Assembly (NCBI GenBank): GCA_029781045.1 | Contig: JAKOXL010000007.1 | Coordinates: forward strand, 1-64,000 | Length of the DNA stretch: 64,000 bases | From: Bacillota bacterium | GTDB taxonomy: Bacteria > Bacillota > UBA994 > UBA5500 | Direction of reading: 5' to 3' | Shown here: piece by piece, positions 1 through 7,875 of the stretch | Layout of the letters: the number at the start of each line of letters is the position of its first letter | Position numbering within the stretch: position 1 is the first letter of the stretch | Notes under the pieces: model-generated | What the model saw: the letters and a program-made list of their open reading frames with translations, nothing else | Databases searched by the model: none | What the model was told of the DNA's origin: nothing | Made by a program: the position numbers and the translations under genes

Positions 1-97
1 GTGAAAGGCAAGCCTTCCACTTAAAGACCGCTCGACTTGCATGTATGAGGCATGCCGCCAGCGTTCGTCCTGAGCCAGGATCAAACTCTCCGATAAA
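1..97 (-). rRNA. rrs: 16S ribosomal RNA, 5' end (partial)
   Basis: Read on the minus strand, this is the universally conserved start of 16S rRNA: the GAGTTTGATCCTGGCTCAG block, followed by the ACGAACGCTGGCGGC block and the CATGCAAGTCGAGCG block. Only about the first 97 bases lie in the window; the rest is beyond position 1. The mature 5' end is estimated a few bases upstream of the GAGTTTGATC block, so it is accurate to a few bases. The clear Firmicute-type V1 region start is visible. Confidence 0.97.
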
Positions 98-308
98 TCT
101 ATAGCTAGAACGGTTCCCCGTTCCAACTTACATCTTCGTTGAGCATGTTGGCTCTACATTCTGTGCTTCCTTTTTTCAAAAAAGGAATTACGGGTCTAAT
201 TAGACCTCGATGTTTTTTCATCAAGGCTTATATCTGTTCCTCACAGATATCTACACCATTGTTTAGTTTTCAAGGATCAAACACGTCGCTCGTGGCGACG
301 GCTTTTCT
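98..308 (-). promoter_or_regulatory. rRNA leader with boxA-like antitermination element and hairpins
   Basis: This is the transcribed leader between the rRNA promoter and 16S. On the minus strand positions 261-281 read TGATCCTTGAAAACTAAACA, the boxA-like leader sequence found before Firmicute 16S genes, which recruits Nus factors for antitermination (family knowledge). Several inverted repeats follow: CGTCGC/GCGACG at 284-300, ATATCTGTG/CAGATAT near 228-250, and CCTTTTTT/AAAAAAGG near 169-186. The last may serve in RNase III processing of the pre-16S stem, but its partner downstream of 16S is not in the window. Confidence 0.7.
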
Positions 309-337
309 AGATTAACACGAAAGATGGGCAGTGTCAA
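309..337 (-). promoter_or_regulatory. rRNA operon sigma-A promoter
   Basis: On the minus strand TTGACA (332-337) is followed after exactly 17 bases by TAATCT (309-314). This is near consensus and correctly placed upstream of the boxA leader and 16S. No clear terminator separates it from the upstream MFS gene, whose stop codon is only about 40 bases away. Confidence 0.85.
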
Positions 338-375
338 GCAAGTAAATCTTGGTTTTGCACAACAACTTCGGGTTG

Positions 376-1587
376 CTAAACTGCCTGCTGCCATTGAGTC
401 TCCGTATTGGCGATGGCAACCGGCTCAATCGTCTTATCGCGCAACCAGCAGGCCGTGCATCCCAGAATAGCAGCAGTAACAATGAAGACCGGCTTTATTC
501 CCCACAGGCCACCAATAACGCCACCAACTAACGGACCTAATACTGAACCCATTTGGCTAAAACTATTGCTAATGCCGAAAGCTCGACCTCTAAACTCTCC
601 GGGCACCGCTTTGGCAATTAGGGCATTGCATGATGGCATCAACGCCGCCAGAAAGGCACCAAAGAAGAAGCGTAACACACCTAATACTACCACATTATTG
701 GTAAGGGCATGAGGTATACTCATTAAGCTGGCTCCAACTAGTCCGACTAACAAGACGGTACGGAACCCCGATTTCTCTCCTCGCTTACCCCAGAGCGGAG
801 CTGCGATCACCGTAGCCACTCCAACCAATGAGAACAAGACGCCAGTCACTAAGGAAGAATCTTGACCCGCCATGATTTGCTCAACGTATATAGGTAGTAT
901 GGGCTGTAAAATCATCGCTGCCGACTGAAAGAGCATTATAGTAAGAAGCATTATCATCAGGTTTCTATTACGGGCAGCGATACGAAGATCATTAACAACA
1001 TTAGTCTTGATGCTACGATTGGGTTTCTTGATCTCCTTGACGCCAAAGATGACCACCGCTGTAGCAGCCAACAGAACGAATCCCGCAATGAGCAGCGTCT
1101 TCTGTACACCCACATAATGACTGATCACGCCACCGAACAAGGGCCCCATGATATTACCGAACGCACTACCGGTTTGAATGAGCCCAAGAGAGCTTCCTAA
1201 ACGCTCTTCAGGAGTATTGGTAGCTATTAAAGCGATAGCCGAAGGAATAAAGCCACTGAGAAAGCCATTAACCATGCGCAAAGCAACCACCTGCCAAGCA
1301 GCCACGGCAAAAGCCAAACCGAAGTAGCTGCAAGCGATACCGATTCCGGAGCGGATAATCATTATTTTGCGGCCATACTTGTCTGCCAAGGCACCCCAGA
1401 TGGGAGACATAACAGAACTAATAACAAAACTGGCGGAATAGGCTATGCCTGACCAAACCTCCAGACCATCAGCAACCCCAACTTGTTTTAGCAATAGTGG
1501 CAGGAAAGGTGTAACAAGAGAAAAACTCATTCCTGCAATAAAGGTGCCTACCCACAACATATAGAGATTCTTTCTCCACAGCTCCAT
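376..1587 (-). CDS. MFS multidrug-type efflux transporter
   Basis: The 403-residue protein has the size and regular hydrophobic pattern of a 12-helix major facilitator superfamily antiporter. The N-terminal half carries SPIWGALADKYGRK (about residues 61-74), the loop 2-3 signature G-x-L-a-D-r-x-G-r-k/r of MFS drug exporters. A related motif, APLWGKRGEKSG, occurs at the start of the second half, as expected from the internal duplication. It is probably a proton-driven exporter of the DHA1 type (MdtG/YwoG-like) in the cytoplasmic membrane; the substrate cannot be inferred. The ATG start has an AAGGAAG ribosome site about 9 bases upstream. It lies downstream of argR on the same strand, 50 bases away, and just upstream of the rRNA promoter. 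Confidence 0.85.
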   Translation of the reverse strand: MELWRKNLYMLWVGTFIAGMSFSLVTPFLPLLLKQVGVADGLEVWSGIAYSASFVISSVMSPIWGALADKYGRKIMIIRSGIGIACSYFGLAFAVAAWQVVALRMVNGFLSGFIPSAIALIATNTPEERLGSSLGLIQTGSAFGNIMGPLFGGVISHYVGVQKTLLIAGFVLLAATAVVIFGVKEIKKPNRSIKTNVVNDLRIAARNRNLMIMLLTIMLFQSAAMILQPILPIYVEQIMAGQDSSLVTGVLFSLVGVATVIAAPLWGKRGEKSGFRTVLLVGLVGASLMSIPHALTNNVVVLGVLRFFFGAFLAALMPSCNALIAKAVPGEFRGRAFGISNSFSQMGSVLGPLVGGVIGGLWGIKPVFIVTAAILGCTACWLRDKTIEPVAIANTETQWQQAV

Positions 1588-1637
1588 CTCGATGTCTTCC
1601 TTTCTCTTGTCTACATCAAGTAGGCCGCATGTTTATG

Positions 1638-2090
1638 CTATCGTTCCATCATCTGCTGAAGCCGTTCAGCCACCGTCTTCGTCATCGACTCATCCCGCAC
1701 AATCACCAAGATGGTATTGTCACCAGCGATGGTCCCCATAATCTCTTCGTACTGGAGCTTGTCTAACGCGGCCGCCGCCGCATGGGCTCCTCCTTCAAAC
1801 GTCTTGAGTACCACAAAATTGCCAGCGTAATCAACCGACAAGAGAGCGTTCCGCAACGTACGCATCATGCGATCAGTCAAGCTATAACCGAGCTGATCCT
1901 GCACTTGCATATAGACTAATCGTCCGCCACTGGGAGATTTGCCTAAACCCAATTCTTTGATATCTCGAGAAACGGTGGATTGGGTGGTTGGAAAACCAGC
2001 CTTCTCCAGCTCTCGCAACAGTTGCTCTTGCGTTTCTATGGCTTCCTGATTGATAATCTCTAGTATCTTCGCCTGTCGCTTTTCTTTCAT
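1638..2090 (-). CDS. argR: Arginine repressor ArgR
   Basis: The 150-residue protein matches ArgR/AhrC in length and two-domain design. An N-terminal winged helix contains TTQSTVSRDIKELGL (residues 35-49), the recognition helix region typical of the family. The C-terminal oligomerisation and arginine-binding domain carries GTIAGDNTILV (119-129), where the paired acidic and neighbouring residues bind arginine. It acts as an arginine-dependent hexamer that represses biosynthesis and activates catabolism. Its usual Firmicute partners (recN, xseA, dxs) are not adjacent; here it lies between an MFS gene and divergent spoVB. Start ATG with GGGAGGG ribosome site. Confidence 0.96.
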   Translation of the reverse strand: MKEKRQAKILEIINQEAIETQEQLLRELEKAGFPTTQSTVSRDIKELGLGKSPSGGRLVYMQVQDQLGYSLTDRMMRTLRNALLSVDYAGNFVVLKTFEGGAHAAAAALDKLQYEEIMGTIAGDNTILVIVRDESMTKTVAERLQQMMER

Positions 2091-2124
2091 GGTACCCTCC
2101 CTGCATATTCTCTCACTCTATTTA

Positions 2125-2153
2125 ATGTTACCCAAGCCCTAATGGGAGTGCAA
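2125..2153 (-). promoter_or_regulatory. argR promoter
   Basis: On the minus strand TTGCAC (2148-2153) and TAACAT (2125-2130) are separated by 17 bases, with the argR ATG 35 bases beyond. This is a reasonable sigma-A promoter by spacing and similarity. I did not find a convincing ARG box overlapping it. Confidence 0.55.
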
Positions 2154-2269
2154 GGGTTTTCAGATTAACATTTCGTGGCGCAAAATATTTTCTAAATTAG
2201 TTCTTGAACTACTTGGCCACCCATATGGGTTAAAGAGACCAAATCCTTTTTCCCTAAGGGGGCCGCAAA

Positions 2270-3769
2270 ATGAAAAAGAAAGCCAGCAATACCCTCATCT
2301 TGACCATTACGAACGTACTCAATAGGATAATCGGCTTTGCCTTCCGTATTACTTTAATCCGCATGGCAGGAAGAGAAGCGGTCGGTCTCTGGCAAATGGT
2401 CATGCCGCTTTACTTCTTCTTCATGGTTATCGCTAGTGCTGGTTTCCCGATTGCAGTTTCCCGCTTAACGGCGGAATATAGGGCTAATGGGGATTATCGG
2501 GGAGTCCATCGTGTCTTTCGCACGGCCCTCTCCTTAGCCCTATTGCTCGGACTAGCTACAACTCTAATCCTTTCCTTACTTGCTGGGTTCTTCTCAAGGC
2601 AAGTTCTACCCGACCCCCGCGTTCGACTTGCTCTAACCATAATTGCCCCTTCCTTGCTTCTAGTAGCAGCCAGTTCGGTCTTTCGCGGGTATTTTCAAGG
2701 CCTGGAAGAAATGCGAGTTGTCGCCACTTCCTTAATAGTTGAGGAGGTCACCCACGTGACCACAACTCTTGCCCTAGCAAAGGCCACTCTCGGACAAGGT
2801 GCCGGTCTTCTGGCCGCTGGGCTCGCTGCTGGTTGGCTGCTCAGCGAAGTGGCAGGGCTGGGAGTTTACTTAGTCGCCTATCCCCTCTATCGTCTACCAG
2901 CTAAGCCCGATAACACAAGGTTTTCCGTTTCCATACTCAGTCGTATTTTGCAGCTTAGCGTGCCCACAACCGCTGGTCGCCTGCTCAACTCCCTCGGACA
3001 ATTATGTCAAAGTATCATTATCCCCACCGGTCTGCGCATTGCTGGTTGGACTGCTTCCCAAGCGGCAATCGCCTACGGAGAGCTGACGGGCATGGCTCTC
3101 AACCTCTTGTTTTTGCCATCGTTATTTACCGTGGCTACGGCCGCCACCTTACTGCCGCAGATTACAACTGCGATTGCGCAGAGGCGCTTTCATCACGCAC
3201 AGGCCATCTTTCTACGAGCACTAACTTGGACGGCACTAATAAGCCTGCCCTTGACTGCCCTTTTCATCAGCTTAGGGAAGCCGCTCTGCCAGATTCTATT
3301 TAACTCCAGCTCTGCCGGTGAACTGCTGGGATACTTGGCCTGGGGAGGCCTACTCCTATACACACAACAGATGGCCGCTTCCACTCTCCAGGGATTGGGC
3401 AAACCGATACTACCCTTACTTACATCCGCTGTGGGAACGATTATAACTAGTGCCTTGCTCCTTACCTTTACTTCCACCCTCCAGATCAAAGGTGTTGCCT
3501 TAGCTCTAGTCGGTGGCTGGATAACCACCGGTGCCTTATCCTTGTACATGGTGCAACGCTACTTGCCGTTTTTCTGTCAGTTCTGGCCTCGACTCTTAAA
3601 CACTACGTTGGCAGCTGCTCTCTGCGGGATTGTGGCCACCCAGATCTACTTGCATTGTCTTGCCAACTCGGGGCGGGTCTTGATTAGTCTATTCTGCGCC
3701 GGCTTTGGTGGCGGCCTCGTCTACCTATTCGCCGCCAGCAGCACCATACGCAGACAATTTGCGCGGTAA
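2270..3769 (+). CDS. spoVB: SpoVB-like lipid/polysaccharide flippase (MOP superfamily)
   Basis: The 499-residue polytopic membrane protein has about 14 hydrophobic segments. Its N-terminal stretch (NRIIGFAFRITLIRMAGREAVG, within residues 18-39) is characteristic of stage V sporulation protein B and related MurJ/Wzx-type flippases of the MOP superfamily. SpoVB is needed for spore cortex synthesis, probably moving lipid-linked cortex precursors across the outer forespore membrane. The ATG is preceded by an AAGGGGG ribosome site. It is divergent from argR and 49 bases upstream of the radical SAM gene, so the two may be co-transcribed. A general polysaccharide exporter role is the main alternative. 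Confidence 0.85.
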   Translation: MKKKASNTLILTITNVLNRIIGFAFRITLIRMAGREAVGLWQMVMPLYFFFMVIASAGFPIAVSRLTAEYRANGDYRGVHRVFRTALSLALLLGLATTLILSLLAGFFSRQVLPDPRVRLALTIIAPSLLLVAASSVFRGYFQGLEEMRVVATSLIVEEVTHVTTTLALAKATLGQGAGLLAAGLAAGWLLSEVAGLGVYLVAYPLYRLPAKPDNTRFSVSILSRILQLSVPTTAGRLLNSLGQLCQSIIIPTGLRIAGWTASQAAIAYGELTGMALNLLFLPSLFTVATAATLLPQITTAIAQRRFHHAQAIFLRALTWTALISLPLTALFISLGKPLCQILFNSSSAGELLGYLAWGGLLLYTQQMAASTLQGLGKPILPLLTSAVGTIITSALLLTFTSTLQIKGVALALVGGWITTGALSLYMVQRYLPFFCQFWPRLLNTTLAAALCGIVATQIYLHCLANSGRVLISLFCAGFGGGLVYLFAASSTIRRQFAR

Positions 3770-3818
3770 TGAGCCTATGCTAAAATGGGCTTGAATACAC
3801 ATAAAGGCGTGATCTCCC

Positions 3819-5489
3819 ATGCGTGTGGTGCTCTGCACCCTTAACTCTAGTTATACCCACTCTAGCTTGGCCCTGCGCTACCTACGGGCAGCCATCAGGG
3901 AGCAGTGGCCCGATAATCATCTACTGGAATTTCAGATTAAGGACGACCTGCGACGAGTAGTGGCAGAAGTAGGCCGACTGCGGCCAGATGTGGTGGCCCT
4001 ATCTTGCTATATTTGGAATGTCACCGCCACATTGGCGCTGGCCACCGACCTAAAGGCCATCATGCCTCGAGTACGTATCGTAATAGGGGGGCCAGAAGTT
4101 GGACCCAGAGCAGAGGAACTACTGACAGCATATCCAGCAATAGACTTCGTCATCGCCGGCGAAGGCGAACAAGCTTTTGTTGAACTACTGCAAGCTCTGC
4201 AAGCAGACCTTTCACCCCTCTCTATCCCTGGTGTCTACTATCGCAACAGTGAGGGGCAAATCGGATCTACCCCTGCCCAGAGGTTGGATCCCGAGAAGAT
4301 TCCGCGTCCTTACACTGTACAGGAACTGGATGAGCTGCAACACAAGCTAGTATACTATGAGACTTCTCGCGGCTGCCCCTATCGTTGCAGTTACTGTTTA
4401 TCAGGCGGAGATCGGGTACGCTTCCTACCAATGGAGAGGGTCTTCGCCGATCTTAAACTGCTACTGGAGACCAATGTCCCTCTCATTAAGTTTGTAGATC
4501 GCACCTTCAATTGCGACCCCCAGCGGGCCCTATCCATCATGCAGTTCCTACTGGCCAATCGACGGGACAGCCGCTTTCATTTTGAAATCCGCGCCGACAT
4601 CTTGACCGAAGAACTACTAGAATGGCTTCTGACCGTACCTGCAGGCGTTTTCCAGTTTGAGATAGGAATGCAATCGCTGAATCCTGCCACTCTGGAGGCC
4701 ATAGGGCGGCGAATGCAATGGGAAAAGCTATCTAGTAACGTAAGAAGGCTGAGAGCCGCAGACAACATCCACTTACACTTAGATCTCATCGCTGGCTTGC
4801 CTTGGCAGGATTGGGAAGCCATAGGCTTCTCCTTTGACCAAGTGATCGCCTTAGAACCCCATATGCTACAACTTGGCTTTCTCAAGGTTCTCCCAGGAAC
4901 CCAAATAGCCCGACAAGTACAGCAGTTTGGGCTCAAAGTCTCATGCCAGCCGCCCTATGAAGTCCTGGCCAGCAACTGGCTGGCTTTTGAGCAGCTCAAC
5001 CGTTTGCACCTGGTGGAGGAACTCTTAGAGTACTACTACAACTCGGGTCTTTTGCGTTATTCCCTGCCTTACATGTGGTCCCGCGGGGGAGCGAGTCCCT
5101 TTCAATGGTTCTTGCAGTTGGCTGAGCATTGGGAAGCGCTGGGGCTACATTTGATGTCCCACGGACGTGAGGCCCTTTTTGCCTATCTGGAAAAACACGT
5201 GGAGCTTGACCAGGTCTTGCAGGAGCTGCTGATGATCGATAAGGCCCGCATGCTACCCAGTTTCCCCGCTCAGTTTAAACTACCGGAGTCCGATCGGGCT
5301 GCATGGGAGGCCTACTTAACAGAGAGCTTGCCCCAGCTGGCGCCACGGACCTACAAACAGGCCTTTCGCACCATCTTCCCACTTAAGTTAAGAAAGGAAA
5401 CGTTGTCTTATTTAGGACAATCCCCGGCGTGCAACACGGCGGTCATAGATCGCGAAAGCCAGAAGATCATAGATTTTATTAAGTTATAA
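3819..5489 (+). CDS. B12-binding-type radical SAM protein (DUF4080 family)
   Basis: 556 residues. The N-terminal part (about 1-130) looks like a cobalamin-binding Rossmann domain, with the stretch VVIGGPEVGPRAEELL-like at about 88-103 and FVIAGEGEQAF at 110-120. The radical SAM core follows, with SRGCPYRCSYC carrying the 4Fe-4S cysteines C186, C190 and C193. The C-terminal roughly 180 residues match the extension of the DUF4080 group as I recall it. Such proteins are radical SAM enzymes, often methyltransferases, of unknown substrate. The ribosome site before the ATG is weak (AAAGGCGTGA). It follows spoVB on the same strand and ends at a strong hairpin. Confidence 0.8.
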   Translation: MRVVLCTLNSSYTHSSLALRYLRAAIREQWPDNHLLEFQIKDDLRRVVAEVGRLRPDVVALSCYIWNVTATLALATDLKAIMPRVRIVIGGPEVGPRAEELLTAYPAIDFVIAGEGEQAFVELLQALQADLSPLSIPGVYYRNSEGQIGSTPAQRLDPEKIPRPYTVQELDELQHKLVYYETSRGCPYRCSYCLSGGDRVRFLPMERVFADLKLLLETNVPLIKFVDRTFNCDPQRALSIMQFLLANRRDSRFHFEIRADILTEELLEWLLTVPAGVFQFEIGMQSLNPATLEAIGRRMQWEKLSSNVRRLRAADNIHLHLDLIAGLPWQDWEAIGFSFDQVIALEPHMLQLGFLKVLPGTQIARQVQQFGLKVSCQPPYEVLASNWLAFEQLNRLHLVEELLEYYYNSGLLRYSLPYMWSRGGASPFQWFLQLAEHWEALGLHLMSHGREALFAYLEKHVELDQVLQELLMIDKARMLPSFPAQFKLPESDRAAWEAYLTESLPQLAPRTYKQAFRTIFPLKLRKETLSYLGQSPACNTAVIDRESQKIIDFIKL

Positions 5490-5494
5490 GTTAA

Positions 5495-5520
5495 CAGCCG
5501 CTCCCAACAGGGAGCGGCTG
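5495..5520. terminator. Bidirectional hairpin terminator
   Basis: A perfect 11-base-pair stem (CAGCCGCTCCC / GGGAGCGGCTG) with an AACA loop sits between two convergent genes, 6 bases after the radical SAM stop and 10 bases beyond the aminotransferase stop. The T-rich tail is weak on the plus strand and moderate on the minus strand, so it may act as a shared terminator. Confidence 0.75.
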
Positions 5521-5529
5521 CTCAACTTT

Positions 5530-6717
5530 CTACATATACTTATTGAAAACCTCAGCCAATGCTTTCATACCCTTTTCGATCTTCTCAATGGAAGAGTTAG
5601 AGAAGTTAAGTCGCAAGGTATTCTGCCCTGAGCCATCGGCGAAGAAACTCTCTCCGGAAATGAAGGCCACCCGTTTTTCCTCAATGGCTTCTTTCATCAG
5701 GACCTTGGCGTCTATACCTTCTGGCAGAACACCCCAGTAGAACATTCCGCCTTCCGGCTGTGACCACTTGATACTCTTGGGCATATAGAGATCAATCATT
5801 TCCTTCATCTTACGCCGCTGGGCATCATACATGGCGCAAATGCGCTTGAGATGATCTTTGAGATAGCCTCTGCTGCAGAACTCATAGACAAGAGCCTGGG
5901 CCAACTGGCTAGCATGTGTATCCGTCGTCTGCTTACCTAGTACCAGCTTACGCGCTATTTCCGGGCGAGCAATGGCAAAGCCTACACGTAGGCCTGGCGA
6001 AATCAGCTTAGAGAAGCTACCTAGATAGATGGCGCGCCCAGTTACATCCATACTCTTTACAGCCGGCACCGGCTCTCCCTCATAGCGCAAGTCGCCGTAA
6101 GGGTCATCCTCTACCAATACTATGTCGTGCCGAGTTAGAAGTTCCGCCAAGGCTTGCCGACGCTCTAGAGGCATAGTGCGTCCCGTTGGATTTTGGAATG
6201 TGGGCACTAGGTACAGCAACTTAGGCTTTTCCCTCTCTATAACCTCCTCTAAGGCCTCCACATCTAGACCCACTTCATCATTGGGAGCGGTAACAAAAAC
6301 CGCTTCATACATTTTATAAATGTTAATGCAAGCCAAATAAGTAGGGGCCTCCACTGCCACCTTGTCACCGGGGTTAAGCATTATCTTACCGGATAGATCA
6401 ATGCCCTGTTGGGAGCCACTAAGGATAATGACTTCTTCTGGACTTGCTTTAATCCCCTTCTCGCTTACCCAGGAGGCAATCCATTCGCGCAGCGGGTAAT
6501 ACCCCTCACTTTCTCCATACTGTAACATGGCAACCTTTTTTGTAAGTAGCAGCTCTTCAGCTAGATCAGACAAAACTTCATTGGGGAAAGCATCAGGGGA
6601 TGGCATACCACCAGCAAAGGAAATGATATCCGGCTGTTGAGTCAACTTGAGCAACTCGCGTATTACGTTACCTGCCATACCTTGTAGTCTATCGGCAAAA
6701 CGGGTCCCTTCCATCAC
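5530..6717 (-). CDS. PLP-dependent aminotransferase, class I/II (LysN/2-aminoadipate type)
   Basis: 395 residues of fold-type I aminotransferase. NPTGR lies at 176-180, the acidic DDPYGD segment near 204-209, and SFSKLISPGLRVGF carries the Schiff-base lysine K237. The N-terminal ISFAGGMPSPDAFP motif is typical of the MocR/ARO8/LysN-related subgroup that acts on 2-aminoadipate, aromatic or branched-chain amino acids. No GntR DNA-binding domain is present, so it is a stand-alone enzyme rather than a MocR regulator. Either GTG at 6717 or ATG at 6714 can start translation behind an AGGAGGAGG ribosome site. A TATAAT at 6749-6754 is a possible -10, but the -35 is poor. The substrate is uncertain. 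Confidence 0.88.
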   Translation of the reverse strand: MMEGTRFADRLQGMAGNVIRELLKLTQQPDIISFAGGMPSPDAFPNEVLSDLAEELLLTKKVAMLQYGESEGYYPLREWIASWVSEKGIKASPEEVIILSGSQQGIDLSGKIMLNPGDKVAVEAPTYLACINIYKMYEAVFVTAPNDEVGLDVEALEEVIEREKPKLLYLVPTFQNPTGRTMPLERRQALAELLTRHDIVLVEDDPYGDLRYEGEPVPAVKSMDVTGRAIYLGSFSKLISPGLRVGFAIARPEIARKLVLGKQTTDTHASQLAQALVYEFCSRGYLKDHLKRICAMYDAQRRKMKEMIDLYMPKSIKWSQPEGGMFYWGVLPEGIDAKVLMKEAIEEKRVAFISGESFFADGSGQNTLRLNFSNSSIEKIEKGMKALAEVFNKYM

Positions 6718-6780
6718 AGTACTACCTCCTCCTAGACTCTCGTGCTACATTATATTCTTCGACGGTTGCTTCACGAATCC

Positions 6781-6950
6781 CTGCCTGACTGGAAGCGCCC
6801 CCTGTGTGGGCGAAAACCTTCCGTACTACTCACCGATATGCCTCACCGTACATATACTGGTGCAGGAGAAGCCGCTGCCCCATATCTGCACCTCACCGTT
6901 TATCCAAAAAGGCCTAGGCCCTGGCGGTTGCGGCTTTGTGTCAGATAAAG
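6781..6950 (+). promoter_or_regulatory. Structured region upstream of a short ORF; possible RNA leader or ncRNA
   Basis: This stretch has no convincing coding region but several nested inverted repeats. GGAAG-CGCCC (6791-6800) pairs with GGGCG...CTTCC (6808-6822); GGTGCAG (6859-6865) pairs with CTGCACC (6886-6892); GATATG (6835-6840) pairs with CATATC (6881-6886). The nonamer CCTCACCGT occurs twice (6841-6849, 6891-6899). It leads into a strong ribosome site at 6951 and a terminator at 7055. I do not recognise any known riboswitch class, and no clear promoter is visible. Confidence 0.35.
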
Positions 6951-6964
6951 GGAGGTGACCAGCA

Positions 6965-7036
6965 GTGAACAGACGTCATCGCCGGCATCATCGTCGCTGC
7001 CATCGTCATCATCGTCGGCATCGTTTGGAGGAGTAG
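6965..7036 (+). CDS. Very short Arg/His-rich ORF with strong ribosome site (23 codons)
   Basis: GGAGGTGA at 6951-6958 stands 6 bases before a GTG that opens a 23-codon frame ending at TAG (7034-7036). A 12-base-pair terminator begins 18 bases later. The peptide is almost entirely arginine and histidine with one cysteine and ends LEE. The frame starting with GTC at 6975 over the same bases instead encodes a hydrophobic segment (VIAGIIVAAIVIIVGIVW) that looks like a transmembrane helix but has no start codon. The real product may therefore be a small membrane peptide reached by a +1 shift or disrupted by an indel. I do not recognise a family. The ribosome site and terminator support a real expressed unit; its frame is unresolved. 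Confidence 0.4.
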   Translation: MNRRHRRHHRRCHRHHRRHRLEE

Positions 7037-7054
7037 TTTGGCGCCCCAACCCAA

Positions 7055-7083
7055 AGAACGGCAGGAAATCATCCTGCCGTTCT
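7055..7083. terminator. Bidirectional terminator
   Basis: A perfect 12-base-pair stem (AGAACGGCAGGA / TCCTGCCGTTCT) with a 5-base loop is followed on the plus strand by CCTTATTCTT. It closes the short-ORF unit and, on the other strand, lies just past the stop codon of the DedA gene. Confidence 0.85.
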
Positions 7084-7104
7084 CCTTATTCTTGCCATCA
7101 GTTA

Positions 7105-7722
7105 CTAGTCACGCGTGACCGATAAACCTTGCCTAGCTTGCCTAGATCGAAATAGAATCCAGCTTCCTACAAGTAATAGTACGAGGAGCAGGAAGGCTGC
7201 CACCGAGTATTGCCTAATCAAAGCAGCTGCCTTCGGCAGATTGCTGCTGAAGATCTGGCCAATAAGAATCACAGCTACGCTCCAAGCAGCAATACCAGCA
7301 AAGGTATAACCCAAGAACTTATAACAGGGCATCCGCTTGAGACCAGCGAAGTAGGAAATGAGGTTGCCAATCCAGAAAGGACGAATTATAGCAACCACCT
7401 TTTCCCCGTGGCGCCCAATCAGTGGATTGATTTGATCCAGATAGCGTATTGGAACTTCCACAAAACGACCAACCCAAGGAAGGTTTCGCAATCTGGGCAA
7501 GTTATAACCTACGTAATACGGGATCAACGCGCCAGCAGTATAGGAGGCAGCCGCAATAAAAGCAGCCAACCAAAAACTCATCTTCCCTACTGCACAAGCA
7601 GCCCCTGCCATTAATAACACAACTAAAGCTGGGCAAGGCAAAGTAAGCCCTTCGGCCAGCATGGCTAAACCGATCGCTAAGTAGCCCAGTTGAGGGAAGT
7701 ATTGGTTAAACCATGCGAGCAT
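7105..7722 (-). CDS. DedA family membrane protein
   Basis: 205 residues with about five hydrophobic segments. The central GLKRMPCYKFLGYTFAGIAAWSV-like region follows a conserved arginine segment (VVAIIRPFWIGNLISYFAG), as in the DedA/VTT-domain family, where G-x3-R-F-x-P-x2-R or similar sequences act in the membrane. Family members are lipid scramblases or transporters, including undecaprenyl-phosphate and phosphatidylethanolamine flippases, needed for envelope homeostasis. The ATG has a GGAGGCGA ribosome site. It is divergent from lysA. The exact lipid substrate is unknown. Confidence 0.85.
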   Translation of the reverse strand: MLAWFNQYFPQLGYLAIGLAMLAEGLTLPCPALVVLLMAGAACAVGKMSFWLAAFIAAASYTAGALIPYYVGYNLPRLRNLPWVGRFVEVPIRYLDQINPLIGRHGEKVVAIIRPFWIGNLISYFAGLKRMPCYKFLGYTFAGIAAWSVAVILIGQIFSSNLPKAAALIRQYSVAAFLLLVLLLVGSWILFRSRQARQGLSVTRD

Positions 7723-7751
7723 ACCGTCGCCTCCAAAACAGAATCGGTTTC

Positions 7752-7779
7752 ATTATAACAGAAAGAGCCTGTATACCAA
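7752..7779 (-). promoter_or_regulatory. Probable promoter of the DedA gene
   Basis: On the minus strand TTGGTA (7774-7779) and TATAAT (7752-7757) are separated by 16 bases, about 30 bases before the DedA start. The -10 is perfect and the -35 is fair. Confidence 0.55.
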
Positions 7780-7875
7780 CAAGTATTTTGTCGAGCCAAA
7801 GCAGGAAAAAGAATTAAAGCAAGGAAATAAGATGGCATCAAACTAGAAGGTGACGGCCATTTAGGAGGAATACAC

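Noticed and set aside
6742-6948. 68-residue plus-strand frame upstream of the short ORF
   Set aside because: No ribosome site, composition not protein-like, and it lies across strong inverted repeats; better explained as a structured leader.
6960-7040. CRISPR or simple repeat array (CATCGT-like runs)
   Set aside because: The repeat is irregular at codon scale, without spacers or equal units; it reads as short coding sequence.
7723-7875. Lysine riboswitch upstream of lysA
   Set aside because: The gap is too short for the five-way junction and no conserved L-box blocks are seen.
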